Assembly (NCBI RefSeq): GCF_021728395.1
Contig: NZ_JAKKCM010000010.1
Coordinates: 110,861 to 174,860, forward strand
DNA from: Vibrio sp. J1-1
Lineage (GTDB): Bacteria > Pseudomonadota > Gammaproteobacteria > Enterobacterales > Vibrionaceae
Direction of reading: 5' to 3'
Length of the DNA: 64,000 bases
Position numbers and translations under genes: made by a program
Notes under the pieces: generated by a model
The model's input: the letters and a program-made list of their open reading frames with translations, nothing else
Database searches by the model: none
Told to the model about the DNA's origin: nothing
In this document: in pieces, positions 27,335-37,541 of the stretch
How positions within the stretch are numbered: position 1 is the stretch's first letter
Layout of the letters: every line of letters begins with the position of its first letter

Positions 27335-27630
27335 ACACGTATCGTTGCGCAACTAAATAGATTACTATCGACAAAAATATAACCATAAATGTAAATGAGA
27401 CTTAAATAACTTCTGAGCTTAGGTTTGAACAGGTAAATTGGCGTGTCGCTACTGGGGGAAATGAGTGCTAGTGGCTAAGGCGCATTTGATTTGAGTTTCA
27501 ACCGAAAACCTACAGCAAAGTTATCAATATTGAGACTCTCTTTATTTATCTGGATGTCACGAGAGAATTTTTGCATCGCAACTAGCTAGCCCGAGTTGGA
27601 ATAAGTAAGTTGTAGCTAGAGGTCCAACAC
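27335..27630. other. nhaR-hlyU intergenic region
   Basis: This 296-bp gap must carry the hlyU promoter. I saw no ORF, clear terminator or operator palindrome. An in-frame TAG at 27610 rules out an N-terminal extension of HlyU. Confidence 0.4.
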
Positions 27631-27927
27631 ATGAATTTACAAGACATGGAGAAAAACTCCGCTAAAGCTGTCGTATTGCTTAAAGCGATGGCTAACGAAA
27701 GACGCTTACAAATTCTTTGTATGCTGCATAACCAAGAACTGTCCGTTGGAGAGTTGTGTGCAAAACTGGAGCTAAGCCAGTCGGCTTTGTCACAGCACCT
27801 TGCTTGGTTGCGCCGTGATGAGTTAGTGGCAACAAGAAAAGAAGCGCAAACGGTGTATTACACATTGAAGAGTGATGAAGTAAAAACACTAATCAAAACT
27901 CTTCACGGCCTTTACTGTGCCAGTTAA
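27631..27927 (+). CDS. hlyU: ArsR/SmtB-family virulence regulator HlyU
   Basis: A 98-residue winged-helix regulator. The recognition helix SQSALSQHLAWLRRDELV and the start MNLQDMEKNSAKAVVLLKAM are nearly identical to V. cholerae HlyU. It lacks the usual ArsR metal-binding Cys motif. The two cysteines reported as redox-active in HlyU are present at C30 (LQILCML) and C96 (LYCAS). HlyU activates haemolysin or RTX toxin genes in Vibrio species by relieving H-NS silencing. Monocistronic with its own terminator. Confidence 0.93.
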   Translation: MNLQDMEKNSAKAVVLLKAMANERRLQILCMLHNQELSVGELCAKLELSQSALSQHLAWLRRDELVATRKEAQTVYYTLKSDEVKTLIKTLHGLYCAS

Positions 27928-28013
27928 TCACTTTGATTAAGTAATATGACGTGATGATTACACAATAGGTGCGCTAAGTAACGTTCGTCTTTACTGTGGT
28001 CATCAGAAAAAGA

Positions 28014-28037
28014 AAAGCTGGCACTGCCAGCTTTTTT
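28014..28037 (+). terminator. Terminator after hlyU
   Basis: AAAGCTGGC/GCCAGCTTT hairpin with 3-nt loop and six T, 87 bp after the stop. Confidence 0.82.
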
Positions 28038-28073
28038 AATATCTTTTTATCGAGTTTGACGAATTTCAGATAT

Positions 28074-28101
28074 AAAAAAACCGACATAAAGTCGGTTTTT
28101 T
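28074..28101 (-). terminator. Terminator after rpsT
   Basis: AAAAACCGAC/GTCGGTTTTT stem with a 5-nt loop and T-runs on both strands. It lies 25 bp downstream of the rpsT stop. Confidence 0.87.
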
Positions 28102-28125
28102 CTTCACTGTAAAATCAGGACTCTA

Positions 28126-28386
28126 TTAAAGAGCTTTGATTTGTGCAGTAAAACGAGACTTATGGCGAGCTGCTTTATTCTTGTGAATAAGGCCTTTAGT
28201 TGCCATGCGGTCTAGGATAGGTGTAACTACAGCGAATGCAGCAGTTGCAGCTTCTTTGTCGCCTGCTTCGATAGCAGCAACAGTTTTCTTCATGTAAGTA
28301 CGCATCATTGAGCGACGGCTAGCATTGTGCTGACGACGTTTCTCAGCTTGGATAGCGCGCTTCTTAGCAGATTTACTATTTGCCAA
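28126..28386 (-). CDS. rpsT: 30S ribosomal protein S20 (UUG start)
   Basis: An 86-residue S20 protein that binds 16S rRNA early in 30S assembly. Very basic, beginning with [22 protein letters not shown] after the initiator. I start at TTG 28386-28384 with GGGAG 8 nt upstream; the longer ATG frame from 28401 would add MGVRPL across that ribosome site. E. coli rpsT also uses UUG, which is part of its weak, autoregulated initiation. Divergent from murJ. Confidence 0.95.
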   Translation of the reverse strand: MANSKSAKKRAIQAEKRRQHNASRRSMMRTYMKKTVAAIEAGDKEAATAAFAVVTPILDRMATKGLIHKNKAARHKSRFTAQIKAL

Positions 28387-28569
28387 GGGTCTAACTCCCA
28401 AAAACTTAGTTCTGTGACAATTTAAGGGCGAGGAATATCCCTCATTTGCGCTTAAATGTCAAATGATTTGTGCAAAAACCGTTCTAAACCAAAACAAGTT
28501 TTGGTAAGAGAGGTCATCGCGGTTAAGATGGCGGGGATTCTAACAGCATTTTTATACCAATGCTAATAA

Positions 28570-28601
28570 TTATCCACTTAGAACTAACAATAGGTGGATA
28601 A
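28570..28601. repeat. Inverted repeat of DnaA-box-like half sites upstream of murJ
   Basis: TTATCCAC (28570-28577) and GTGGATAA (28594-28601) form a perfect 8-bp inverted repeat, 16 bp apart, in the rpsT-murJ divergent region. Each differs from a DnaA box by one base. Confidence 0.4.
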
Positions 28602-28680
28602 ATTTTTGACGTCTATTTAGAGCCTCCACGAGCTTAACGGTATAGGGTTGGCTGTCTTATAGTGATATTCCGAGGTTACA

Positions 28681-30243
28681 GTGAGTAAACGACTACTCAA
28701 GTCAGGCATGATAGTCAGTGCTATGACTCTTATTTCGCGCGTTTTAGGCTTAGTCCGTGATGTGGTAGTGGCGAATTTAATGGGGGCAGGAGCAAGCGCA
28801 GACGTCTTTTTCTTTGCTAATAAAATTCCAAACTTCTTACGTCGTTTGTTTGCAGAAGGTGCATTTTCTCAAGCATTTGTTCCGGTATTAACCGAAAGCC
28901 ACGCTCAAGGAGATATGGACAAAACACGGGAGCTCATCGCCCGAGCTGCGGGGACTCTTGGGGTCATCGTTTCGGTGGTGACGCTGTTTGGCGTACTTGG
29001 CTCTGGCGTTGTCACGGCACTGTTCGGCTTCGGCTGGTTTTTAGATTGGCTGAATGGTGGACCATCCGCAGAAAAGTTTGAGCTTGCCAGTATGCTGCTC
29101 AAAATCACGTTCCCTTACTTGTGGTTTATTACTTTCGTCGCACTTTCTGGCGCTATCCTCAATACACTCGGTAAATTTGCCGTTTCGTCGTTTACCCCCG
29201 TATTTTTGAACGTGATGATCATACTGTCGGCTTGGTTTATTTCGCCGCAGATGTCACAGCCTGAAATTGGTCTTGCGATCGGTGTCTTCTTAGGCGGATT
29301 AGTTCAGTTCCTATTTCAAATCCCTTTCCTTATTAAAGCAGGCGTGATGGTCAAACCTAAATGGGGTTGGCGTGCCCCGGGGGTCGTAAAGATACGCACC
29401 TTGATGATCCCAGCTTTGTTTGGTGTGTCAGTCAGCCAGATCAACTTGTTGTTTGATACCTTTATTGCCAGTTTTCTACAGACAGGGTCAATTAGTTGGC
29501 TGTATTACTCAGACCGCTTGCTGGAGTTTCCGCTTGGACTGTTTGGTATCGCGATTGCAACCGTGATACTACCCGCACTTTCTCGCAAACACGTTGACGC
29601 TCATAGCGAAGGGTTTGCTCATACCATGGACTGGGGAGTACGCATGGTCACGCTACTCGGTATTCCAGCCATGTTGGGATTGATGGTGTTGGCTAAACCA
29701 ATGTTGATGGTGTTATTTATGCGTGGTGAGTTTTCGCCACAGGACGTACACCAAGCCTCACTTTCTCTTTTTGCCTACGCATCTGGCTTATTGAACTTTA
29801 TGTTGATCAAGGTGCTAGCGCCTGGCTACTACTCTCGTCAGGATACCAAAACGCCTGTGAAATACGGCATCATAGCTATGGTGACCAATATGGTGTTCAA
29901 CGCGATCTTCGCTTATTTCTATGGCTACGTCGGCTTGGCTATCGCAACAGCCTTATCTGCATTCGTCAATATGGTGTTGCTATACCGAGGTTTGCACTTA
30001 GCTGGGGTTTATCAAATAACTAAGCGCACTGTCTTATTTATTACGCGCTTGATGGTTGCCGGGGTTGCGATGGTCGCTGTGATTTTGTGGCAACTGGAAG
30101 ACATGTCTGTCTGGCTCGAGTGGAGTTTCGCATACCGCAGCGGTGTGTTAGGAATGTTGATCGCTTTAGGGGCGGCAGTTTACCTAGTCGTTCTATTTTT
30201 AACAGGCGTGCGCTTAAAAGACCTAAAAGCTGGGACAGAGTAA
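28681..30243 (+). CDS. murJ: Lipid II flippase MurJ (MviN)
   Basis: A 520-residue MOP-superfamily flippase that moves lipid II across the inner membrane for peptidoglycan synthesis. GTG start at 28681. About fourteen hydrophobic helices. Family motifs include SRVLGLVRDVVVA near residue 20, NKIPNFLRRLFAEGAFSQAFVPV, and the late KVLAPGYYSRQDTKTP. Length equals the family norm (about 511-525). First gene of the murJ-ribF-ileS-lspA-fkpB-ispH series. Confidence 0.95.
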   Translation: MSKRLLKSGMIVSAMTLISRVLGLVRDVVVANLMGAGASADVFFFANKIPNFLRRLFAEGAFSQAFVPVLTESHAQGDMDKTRELIARAAGTLGVIVSVVTLFGVLGSGVVTALFGFGWFLDWLNGGPSAEKFELASMLLKITFPYLWFITFVALSGAILNTLGKFAVSSFTPVFLNVMIILSAWFISPQMSQPEIGLAIGVFLGGLVQFLFQIPFLIKAGVMVKPKWGWRAPGVVKIRTLMIPALFGVSVSQINLLFDTFIASFLQTGSISWLYYSDRLLEFPLGLFGIAIATVILPALSRKHVDAHSEGFAHTMDWGVRMVTLLGIPAMLGLMVLAKPMLMVLFMRGEFSPQDVHQASLSLFAYASGLLNFMLIKVLAPGYYSRQDTKTPVKYGIIAMVTNMVFNAIFAYFYGYVGLAIATALSAFVNMVLLYRGLHLAGVYQITKRTVLFITRLMVAGVAMVAVILWQLEDMSVWLEWSFAYRSGVLGMLIALGAAVYLVVLFLTGVRLKDLKAGTE

Positions 30244-30313
30244 GGGTGATTAGTATATAATCCGTCAGTTTGACACAGTGCAAAGTAAAAACAGAGGCAA
30301 AAAGCAGTATCCA

Positions 30314-31249
30314 ATGGAACTGATCAGAGGCATTCACAATATCACATCGCGTCACTATGGGTGTGTTCTGACTATTGGCAATTTCGATGGTGTCCACAGA
30401 GGTCATCAGCAAGTGTTGCAACAAGTGTCTGAACAGGCAAAGGAACTTTCGTTACCTTCGGTTGTGATGACCTTTGAACCTCAACCAATGGAGCTGTTTG
30501 CTAAAGACAAGGCACCAGCAAGGTTGACACGATTGCGCGATAAGTTTGTCCAGTTAAGTAAACTCGACATTGATCGACTGCTGTGTGTCAATTTTAACCG
30601 ACATTTTGCCAGCTTGACGGCGGAAGAGTTTATCCGTGACTTGTTGGTAGAACGTTTGGGTGTTAAGTTTCTTGTCGTTGGTGATGACTTCTGCTTTGGT
30701 AAAGGCCGCAGCGGGAACTTTGCCATGTTGCAGGAAGCCGGGGAAAAGTACGGCTTTGAAGTCGTCAGTACCCAAAGCTTTTGTTTACAACAATTACGAG
30801 TTAGCAGTACCGCTATTCGGGAAGCCCTAGCTCGTGATGACTTACACTCCGCACACGAGATGCTGGGAAGAAATTACAGCATCAGCGGTCGTGTTTCTCA
30901 TGGAAGAAAGCTAGGTAGGACCATTGGTTTTCCTACCGCGAATATTCCATTGAAACGATGTGTATCTCCGGTTTCCGGAGTGTATGTTGTTCAAGCGCTA
31001 GGCATAGGTAATAAGCCAATTGGTGGCGTGGCTAACATAGGCCAAAGACCAACGGTAAATGGCGTTCGCCAACAGTTAGAAGTACACTTATTTGACTTTC
31101 ATGCCAATTTGTATGGAAAGCAACTAGAAGTGGAACTTTTGCACAAACTTCGAGATGAGCAAAAGTTTGAGTCGTTTGAAGCACTTAAACAACAAATCGA
31201 ATTGGATGCTGAGGCAGCAAGGGTGTGGTTGCGTCAGCTTAAGGGTTGA
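30314..31249 (+). CDS. ribF: Bifunctional riboflavin kinase / FAD synthetase RibF
   Basis: A 311-residue enzyme that makes FMN and FAD from riboflavin. The FAD synthetase domain has the nucleotidyl transferase motif TIGNFDGVHRGHQ (about residues 23-35) and SSTAIREAL; the C-terminal kinase domain has GRTIGFPTANI and the GVANIGQRPTV segment. I choose ATG 30314 (MELIRGIHNI, the family start); the frame extends to 30278 without support. Next gene ileS follows after 64 bp containing a hairpin. Confidence 0.94.
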   Translation: MELIRGIHNITSRHYGCVLTIGNFDGVHRGHQQVLQQVSEQAKELSLPSVVMTFEPQPMELFAKDKAPARLTRLRDKFVQLSKLDIDRLLCVNFNRHFASLTAEEFIRDLLVERLGVKFLVVGDDFCFGKGRSGNFAMLQEAGEKYGFEVVSTQSFCLQQLRVSSTAIREALARDDLHSAHEMLGRNYSISGRVSHGRKLGRTIGFPTANIPLKRCVSPVSGVYVVQALGIGNKPIGGVANIGQRPTVNGVRQQLEVHLFDFHANLYGKQLEVELLHKLRDEQKFESFEALKQQIELDAEAARVWLRQLKG

Positions 31250-31271
31250 GCGGTTTATTCCACCGTTCAAC
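31245..31271 (+). other. ribF-ileS intercistronic hairpin
   Basis: GTTGAGCGGT and ACCGTTCAAC pair over 10 bp with one G-U, 7-nt loop, overlapping the ribF stop. There is no T-run, so it is more likely an mRNA processing or stability element than a terminator. Confidence 0.45.
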
Positions 31272-31313
31272 ATAATGTCTAATTTTCGCCCAATATAACG
31301 GAATTAAGAATCG

Positions 31314-34157
31314 ATGAGTGAGTATAAAGATACCCTGAACTTACCTGAAACAGGGTTTCCAATGCGCGGCAACCTGGCCAATCGTGAGCCAGAAATGCTT
31401 AAGCGTTGGTACAAAGAAGATCTTTACGGTGAAATCCGTAAAGCTAAGAAAGGCAAAAAGTCATTCGTACTGCACGATGGCCCTCCTTACGCAAATGGTG
31501 ACATTCACATTGGTCACGCACTAAACAAGATTCTTAAAGACATTATTATTAAATCCAAAACACTTTCAGGTTTTGACGCACCTTACATCCCAGGCTGGGA
31601 CTGCCACGGTCTACCTATCGAATTGATGGTAGAGAAGAAAGTAGGCAAACCAGGCCAAAAAGTGACTGCAGCTGAATTCCGCGAAAAATGTCGTGAATAC
31701 GCAGCAGGCCAGGTTGAAGGTCAAAAAGAGAGCTTCAAGCGTCTTGGTATCTTGGGTGAGTGGGACAAGCCTTACCGCACTATGGATTTTGATACTGAAG
31801 CGAACATTATTCGTGCGCTTGGTAAAATCGCGAGCAAAGGTCATCTGCTAAAAGGTTTCAAACCTGTTCACTGGTGTACAGATTGTGGTTCTGCTCTTGC
31901 TGAAGCAGAAGTGGAATACAAAGATAAAGTTTCTCCGTCTATCGACGTACGTTTTAAAACTGCGGACGAAGCGGCACTTTTATCTAAGTTTGAGCTGACC
32001 GAAGGTCATGAAGGTAAGGGTGAAATCTCTATTGTTATCTGGACAACAACACCTTGGACTCTGCCAGCAAACCGCGCTGTATGTCTACGTGATGATCTTG
32101 AGTACGTGCTAATCCAAGTTGAAGGTGATGATTCATCAGAACGTAACCCAGAGCGTATCATCGTTGCGGCTGAACTTGCGAAAGACGTAATGGATCGCGC
32201 TGGTATCGAGCATTTCCACAACCTTGGCTTTGCTAAAGGTGCGGATCTAGAGCTTTCTCAGTTCCAACACCCATTCTACGATTTCACTGTACCGGCGATC
32301 CTTGGCGATCACGTTACGACTGACTCAGGTACGGGTGTTGTTCACACTGCGCCTGGCCACGGTCAGGAAGACTTCGCAGTTGGTCAAAAATACGACCTAG
32401 AAGTAGCAAACCCAGTGGGCTCAAACGGTGTTTACTTACCAGATACTGAGCTATTCGCTGGTCAGCATGTATTTAAAGCGAACGATGCTGTGGTTGAAAC
32501 GCTAAAAGAAAAAGGCGCGCTACTGCATCACCACGCTTACGAGCACAGCTACCCACACTGTTGGCGTCATAAGACTCCAATCATTTTCCGTGCAACACCT
32601 CAGTGGTTCGTATCTATGGACCAAGCTGGCCTGCGTGCAAAAGCACTAGAAGCAATCAAAGGTGTTCAATGGATGCCTGAATGGGGTCAAAGCCGTATTG
32701 AAGGTATGGTTGAAGGTCGCCCAGAGTGGTGTATCTCTCGTCAACGTACTTGGGGTGTGCCAATCGCTCTGTTCGTACATAAAGAGACAGCAGAACTTCA
32801 TCCAAATACGCTTGAACTGATCGAAAAAGTAGCGAAGTTGGTTGAAGAGAAAGGCATTCAGGCTTGGTGGGATGTAGACGCAGCAGAACTACTAGGCGAC
32901 GAAGCAGAGCAGTACGAAAAAGTACTGGATACGTTAGACGTTTGGTTTGATTCAGGTGTTACGCACTTCTCTGTTGTTGATGCTCGTGAAGAGTACAACG
33001 GCCACAGCGCAGATTTATACCTAGAAGGTTCTGACCAACACCGTGGTTGGTTCCAGTCTTCTCTGATTTCATCTATCGCGATGAAAGACGAAGCGCCATA
33101 CAAACAAGTTCTGACTCATGGCTTCGTTGTTGACGGTCACGGCCGTAAAATGTCGAAATCTATCGGTAACGTTGTTGCGCCAAAAGACGTAACCAACAAA
33201 CTAGGTGCAGATATCCTGCGTCTATGGGTTGCTTCTACAGACTACACTGGTGAAGTTGCGGTTTCTGATGAAATCCTAAAACGCAGTGCAGATGCGTACC
33301 GTCGTATCCGTAACACATCACGTTTCTTCCTAGCGAACCTAAATGGTTTCAATCCAGAAACTGACTTGGTTCCAGCCGACGAAATGGTTGCTCTGGATCG
33401 TTGGGCTGTAGGTCGTGCACTTGCCGCTCAAGAAGAGATCGTGAAAGCGTACGGCGAGTACAACACGCATGCCGTAATGCAGCGTCTAATGCACTTCTGT
33501 TCAATCGAAATGGGCTCGTTCTACCTAGACGTAATTAAAGACCGTCAGTACACAGCAAAACGTGGCGGTCATGCGCAACGTAGCTGTCAAACTGCGCTTT
33601 ACTACATCGTAGAAGCTTTGGTTCGCTGGATGGCGCCAATCATGTCGTTCACGGCTGACGAAATCTGGAATGAAATGCCAGGTAAACGTGAGAAGTTTGT
33701 ACTTTGCGATGAATGGTACGAAGGCTTGTTTGGCCTGAATGAAGGTGAAGAGCTAAACAACGACTTCTGGACTGAAATCCAGAAAGTTCGTGGTGCGGTG
33801 AACAAACTACTAGAAGCAGCACGTGCAGAGAAAACTATCGGTGGTGCACTGCAAGCTGAGTTGACGCTATTTGCTGATGACGCGCTAGCGGCGAAAATCA
33901 ACAAGCTGGAAGATGAACTACGTTTCGTTCTAATTACTTCAGCAGCTACTGTGAAGCCACTTAGCGAGAAGTCAGATGCAGCACAAGCGACTGATATCGA
34001 AGGTTTGTTCGTTGAAGTGAAAGCAACAGAAGCTGAAAAGTGTGACCGTTGTTGGCACCACACTCCAGACGTAGGCACCATCGCTGGTCACGAGAAAATC
34101 TGTGGTCGTTGTGTGTCAAACGTTGAAGGGGAAGGCGAAGTACGTAAATTTGCTTAA
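31314..34157 (+). CDS. ileS: Isoleucine--tRNA ligase IleS
   Basis: A 947-residue class I synthetase. HIGH appears as [10 protein letters not shown] near residue 65 and KMSKS as [10 protein letters not shown] near residue 610; the CP1 editing domain lies between ([25 protein letters not shown]). The C terminus has the zinc-binding CDRCWHH...CGRCVSN. This is the standard bacterial IleS type, which is generally mupirocin-sensitive; no resistance form is suggested. Downstream lspA follows after a terminator-like hairpin. Confidence 0.97.
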   Translation: MSEYKDTLNLPETGFPMRGNLANREPEMLKRWYKEDLYGEIRKAKKGKKSFVLHDGPPYANGDIHIGHALNKILKDIIIKSKTLSGFDAPYIPGWDCHGLPIELMVEKKVGKPGQKVTAAEFREKCREYAAGQVEGQKESFKRLGILGEWDKPYRTMDFDTEANIIRALGKIASKGHLLKGFKPVHWCTDCGSALAEAEVEYKDKVSPSIDVRFKTADEAALLSKFELTEGHEGKGEISIVIWTTTPWTLPANRAVCLRDDLEYVLIQVEGDDSSERNPERIIVAAELAKDVMDRAGIEHFHNLGFAKGADLELSQFQHPFYDFTVPAILGDHVTTDSGTGVVHTAPGHGQEDFAVGQKYDLEVANPVGSNGVYLPDTELFAGQHVFKANDAVVETLKEKGALLHHHAYEHSYPHCWRHKTPIIFRATPQWFVSMDQAGLRAKALEAIKGVQWMPEWGQSRIEGMVEGRPEWCISRQRTWGVPIALFVHKETAELHPNTLELIEKVAKLVEEKGIQAWWDVDAAELLGDEAEQYEKVLDTLDVWFDSGVTHFSVVDAREEYNGHSADLYLEGSDQHRGWFQSSLISSIAMKDEAPYKQVLTHGFVVDGHGRKMSKSIGNVVAPKDVTNKLGADILRLWVASTDYTGEVAVSDEILKRSADAYRRIRNTSRFFLANLNGFNPETDLVPADEMVALDRWAVGRALAAQEEIVKAYGEYNTHAVMQRLMHFCSIEMGSFYLDVIKDRQYTAKRGGHAQRSCQTALYYIVEALVRWMAPIMSFTADEIWNEMPGKREKFVLCDEWYEGLFGLNEGEELNNDFWTEIQKVRGAVNKLLEAARAEKTIGGALQAELTLFADDALAAKINKLEDELRFVLITSAATVKPLSEKSDAAQATDIEGLFVEVKATEAEKCDRCWHHTPDVGTIAGHEKICGRCVSNVEGEGEVRKFA

Positions 34158-34194
34158 TTCGCAAAGTGACGACTGAACTTTTTCGCAATTCTAT

Positions 34195-34222
34195 AGCCCC
34201 AGTATCTACTGGGGTTATTTTT
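34195..34222 (+). terminator. Terminator-like hairpin after ileS
   Basis: CCCCAGTA/TACTGGGG stem with a 2-nt (effectively 4-nt) loop, followed by TTATTTTTATT. May attenuate transcription into lspA. A second small hairpin, GTTCCCT/AGGGAAC, lies at 34314-34332. Confidence 0.7.
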
Positions 34223-34374
34223 ATTGCCCAAGTTCGCATTATCTTTGCAAGGGGATAACGAGCGAATTAAAACTCTTTGGTATTAATGACGGATTAGGTT
34301 CCTTATCGTACTCGTTCCCTATTTTAGGGAACTGTGTGAGTGCAATGGGTTAGTTGATTGAGATAGGGATAGAA

Positions 34375-34875
34375 ATGAGTCATATTCCATTAAAGCAATC
34401 TGGTGTGCGTTGGCTATGGCTGGCGATTGTGATTTTTTTAGCTGATATTGGCATCAAGTACGTTGTGATGAACAACATGGGGTTCGGTTGGGCAAACCGC
34501 ATTGAAATTTTGCCTTTCTTCAACCTGCTATATGTCCACAACTATGGTGCAGCATTTAGCTTCTTGAGTGATCAAGCTGGCTGGCAACGTTGGTTCTTCA
34601 CTGGCATTGCTTTTATTGTGTCAGGCCTTCTAACTTACTGGATGAGTAAGCTACCAGCGAATGAAAAGTGGAATAATATTGCGTATGCCATGATTATTGG
34701 CGGCGCGGTAGGTAATGTCTTCGACCGAGTTGTTCACGGCTTTGTGGTCGATTATCTTGATTTCTACTGGGGCAATTACCATTGGCCTGCATTCAACCTT
34801 GCAGATATGGCGATCTGTGTTGGTGCTGCGATGATCATCCTTGATGGTTTTCGTAAAAAAGAGTCTGAGAAGTAA
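34375..34875 (+). CDS. lspA: Lipoprotein signal peptidase LspA
   Basis: A 166-residue inner-membrane aspartyl peptidase that cleaves the signal peptide of diacylglyceryl prolipoproteins. Four helices. Conserved sequences are [29 protein letters not shown] and FNLADMAI, giving catalytic candidates D126 and D144. I start at ATG 34375 after an AGGGAT ribosome site; the TTG at 34354 would add seven residues without support. It acts after Lgt, which is also in this window. Confidence 0.93.
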   Translation: MSHIPLKQSGVRWLWLAIVIFLADIGIKYVVMNNMGFGWANRIEILPFFNLLYVHNYGAAFSFLSDQAGWQRWFFTGIAFIVSGLLTYWMSKLPANEKWNNIAYAMIIGGAVGNVFDRVVHGFVVDYLDFYWGNYHWPAFNLADMAICVGAAMIILDGFRKKESEK

Positions 34876-34902
34876 CGTTTGCCGACAATATTAAAATAAC
34901 CC

Positions 34903-34938
34903 TAAGCGTCGCCCGTTGATTCGAGCGGCGCTTTTTAT
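34903..34938 (+). terminator. Possible terminator between lspA and fkpB
   Basis: AAGCGTCGC and GCGGCGCTT form an imperfect 9-bp stem around a 12-nt loop, then a T-run (TTTTTATTA). Confidence 0.55.
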
Positions 34939-35070
34939 TATGTTGGAGCGCAACTCAGTGCATCTGAGTATATAAGACAAAAAAGCGCATGAACGCGTTG
35001 TACCAATCTGGATAAATCGATGTTCCATAAAATTTAGGTTGGTATTGCCCAAGAATAAGGAAGCAGTAAC

Positions 35071-35502
35071 GTGACAACAATTACTAAAGACTCTGTAGTA
35101 ACTCTGCACTTCACCATTAAAATGAAAGATGGCTCAGTCGCAGACAGTACCCATAATATGGGCAAGCCAGCTAAATTTGTGATGGGCGATGGTAGCCTGA
35201 GCGAAAACTTTGAACAATGTCTGGTAGGACTGCAATCAGGTGAGCAAAAAGCCATTGAACTCAAAGCGGAAGATGCGTTTGGTATGCCAAATCCGGATCA
35301 TATTCACTATATGGATCGCACCAAGTTTGTTGGCGATTCTGAAGTCGAAGTGGGTACTATCATGGCATTCAGCGGCCCAGATGGCATGGAAATCCCTGGC
35401 ATCATCACTGAAATTGCCGGTGATTCCGTGACGGTTGACTTCAACCATCCTCTGGCAGGACAAGACGTGACTTTCGAAGTTGAGATTTTGTCAGTAGAAT
35501 AG
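35071..35502 (+). CDS. fkpB: FKBP-type peptidyl-prolyl isomerase FkpB (SlpA)
   Basis: A 143-residue SlyD/SlpA-type prolyl isomerase. It has the FKBP entry strands (VTLHFTIKMKDGSVADST), the GDGSLSENFEQCLVGLQSGE loop and an inserted-in-flap chaperone domain (about 70-125). It lacks the metal-binding His/Cys-rich tail of SlyD, which supports FkpB/SlpA. GTG start at 35071 after AAGGAAG. Between lspA and ispH, as in E. coli. Confidence 0.92.
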   Translation: MTTITKDSVVTLHFTIKMKDGSVADSTHNMGKPAKFVMGDGSLSENFEQCLVGLQSGEQKAIELKAEDAFGMPNPDHIHYMDRTKFVGDSEVEVGTIMAFSGPDGMEIPGIITEIAGDSVTVDFNHPLAGQDVTFEVEILSVE

Positions 35503-35526
35503 CGAACCCAAGTAAAGATAACTTCC

Positions 35527-36492
35527 ATGAGCAATGAAATGAAAATCCTATTAGCTAACCCGCGTGGTTTTTGTGCAGGCGTTGACCGTGCGATTAGCAT
35601 CGTAGAGCGTGCGCTTGAGATGTATCAGCCACCGATTTATGTCCGTCATGAAGTGGTGCACAACCGTTTTGTGGTGGAAGGGCTAAAACAACGTGGTGCG
35701 ATCTTCGTAGAAGAGTTGCATGAAGTGCCTGATAACAACATTGTGATTTTTTCTGCTCATGGTGTATCGCAAGCGGTTCGAAAGGAAGCAAAGAAACGTG
35801 ATCTCACCGTATTTGATGCAACCTGTCCTCTAGTGACCAAAGTCCATATGGAAGTCGCACGAGCCAGCCGACGTAATATGGAAGTGGTGCTGATCGGCCA
35901 CGCAGGGCACCCTGAAGTAGAAGGCACAATGGGGCAGTATGCCAGCGACACTGGCGGTATGTACCTAGTGGAAACACCAGCTGACGTGGAGAAGTTAAAA
36001 GCGATCGTTAAAGATCCTTCCGATCTGCATTACGTCAGTCAAACCACGCTTTCTGTTGACGAGACTGCCGATGTGATTGAAGAACTGCGTCGCGTATTCC
36101 CTGATATTCAGGGACCACGAAAAGATGATATCTGTTACGCGACTCAAAACCGTCAGGATGCCGTTCGTGAAATGGCAAGTGAAGTGGATGTGATGGTCGT
36201 CGTCGGTTCGAAGAACTCATCAAACTCAACTCGCCTAAAAGAGCTTGCTGAGAAACTAGGTACGCCGGGTTATTTGACGGATTGCCCTGAAGACATTAAA
36301 CCTGAATGGTTTGAAGGCAAAATAAAAATTGGTGTGACCGCAGGCGCTTCAGCGCCAGAGGAACTGGTTAACCAAATTCTTGATCGCATTAAAGAGATGG
36401 TCGGTGCGCGCGCTGTGGACGAAGTCTTAGGCCGAGAAGAGAACATGTTCTTTGAAGTGCCGAAAGAGCTGCAAATCAAGCAAGTGGACTAA
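35527..36492 (+). CDS. ispH: 4-hydroxy-3-methylbut-2-enyl diphosphate reductase IspH
   Basis: A 321-residue iron-sulfur enzyme for the last MEP-pathway step, making IPP and DMAPP. The three cluster-binding cysteines are in [23 protein letters not shown] and [10 protein letters not shown]. The active-site AHG and STRL motifs ([12 protein letters not shown]) are also present. ATG 35527 is used; ATG 35539 would give the shorter E. coli-like start. Last gene of the series before the intergenic inverted-repeat element. Confidence 0.95.
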   Translation: MSNEMKILLANPRGFCAGVDRAISIVERALEMYQPPIYVRHEVVHNRFVVEGLKQRGAIFVEELHEVPDNNIVIFSAHGVSQAVRKEAKKRDLTVFDATCPLVTKVHMEVARASRRNMEVVLIGHAGHPEVEGTMGQYASDTGGMYLVETPADVEKLKAIVKDPSDLHYVSQTTLSVDETADVIEELRRVFPDIQGPRKDDICYATQNRQDAVREMASEVDVMVVVGSKNSSNSTRLKELAEKLGTPGYLTDCPEDIKPEWFEGKIKIGVTAGASAPEELVNQILDRIKEMVGARAVDEVLGREENMFFEVPKELQIKQVD

Positions 36493-36518
36493 TATCAATA
36501 TTCAGTTATCGAATATTC

Positions 36519-36758
36519 AAAAGGCGACCTCAGGGTCAATGCCAATCGTTTAATGATCTTATCCGAGTCATTCCAGCGAGCCCTTGCGAGACTAGGAATC
36601 TAATAGCAGCGCGCTGAGCAGCTAATGAAATAACTTTGGCCATAAAGTGCTCGGAAGTTAGATCCTGAATCACGCTCCTTCGTCGCTGTTCAGGAAGACG
36701 GGAGACTTAAACATGCCATTCGCTGTTAAGCGAATGGCATTAACCTCAGGGTCGCCTT
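36519..36758. repeat. 240-bp intergenic element with 26-bp terminal inverted repeats
   Basis: The left end (36523-36548, starting GGCGACCTCAGGGTCAATGC) and the reverse complement of the right end (36731-36756) agree at 20 of 26 positions. Inside are a perfect 12-bp hairpin (ATGCCATTCGCT 36713-36724 with AGCGAATGGCAT 36729-36740) and a smaller TCCTGAA/TTCAGGA hairpin at 36662-36694. It fills nearly the whole ispH-btsR gap. It encodes nothing, resembles a MITE or a Vibrio intergenic repeat, and its A/T-flanked ends may act as a bidirectional terminator. Confidence 0.6.
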
Positions 36759-36780
36759 TTTTGATTGCTTTGCTGGGTGC

Positions 36781-37509
36781 TTAATGGCTGATGCCCAACA
36801 ACTCTTTTAGTACTTTCAGATAGCGGCGACTCACTGGGATCTCAAAGTCGGTTTTGGTAATGATTTCCGCTAAGCCATTCTCTAATAATTTTATTTCGCT
36901 AATGGCTTTGATGCTGACCAGGTACTGTCGATGACAGCGCACCAGTGGCGTTTTTTCTTCCAGTGTTTTCAGGGTTAGCTGCGTGCTGGCAGTTTGGTTG
37001 ATTGAACGAACGTGCACGCCGCTGATGTCACTATAGGCGCATTCAACCGTATCGGTTGCCATGATCACTATTCGGTTATGACCAATACAAGGAATTTGGT
37101 CTAACTTATCAGGCGTAATCGCGGAGAGTTGCTGGGTCAGTGTCGACTGGCTAATGGTCTTATGCAGACGCTTCACGGTTTTGTTGAGCCGATCCGGATC
37201 TACGGGCTTCAATAAATAGTCAAACGCATTATCTTCAAACGCCTGAATCGCATATTGGTCATACGCTGTGACAAATACCACATAGGGCATGGTTTCAGGG
37301 TCAAGCATGCCTAGCAGCTCTATGCCTGTGACTTGTGGCATTTGAATATCTAAGAACACCACATCAGGTTTAAGTTCATTGATTGTCTTCAGACCAAGAA
37401 TGGCGTTTGAGGCATCACCTATCACCTCGACTTGGCCTGTTTCGGACAACAATTCGGCTAACTCTTCACGAGCAAATTGTTCATCATCAATGACGAGTGC
37501 GGTTAACAT
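36781..37509 (-). CDS. btsR: LytTR response regulator BtsR (YehT)
   Basis: A 242-residue response regulator. The receiver domain has the acidic pair DDEQ near residue 9, the phosphoacceptor Asp in VVFLDIQMP near residue 54 and the Lys in DYLLKPVD. The C-terminal LytTR DNA-binding domain (about 140-240) carries VRCHRQYLVS and FEIPVSRRYLK. Sequence and pairing with a LytS-type kinase match E. coli BtsR, which activates the pyruvate transporter gene btsT. It is 32 bp downstream of btsS. Candidate target sites are the repeat array upstream of the adjacent cstA gene. Confidence 0.9.
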   Translation of the reverse strand: MLTALVIDDEQFAREELAELLSETGQVEVIGDASNAILGLKTINELKPDVVFLDIQMPQVTGIELLGMLDPETMPYVVFVTAYDQYAIQAFEDNAFDYLLKPVDPDRLNKTVKRLHKTISQSTLTQQLSAITPDKLDQIPCIGHNRIVIMATDTVECAYSDISGVHVRSINQTASTQLTLKTLEEKTPLVRCHRQYLVSIKAISEIKLLENGLAEIITKTDFEIPVSRRYLKVLKELLGISH

Positions 37510-37541
37510 CCATTCTTACCTTGTAGTATTACGACTGACCT

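Noticed and set aside
33602-34081. 159-codon Ser-rich minus-strand ORF inside ileS
   Set aside because: Antisense to the ileS C-terminal zinc region; the Ser/Ala bias is a codon shadow of the ileS frame.
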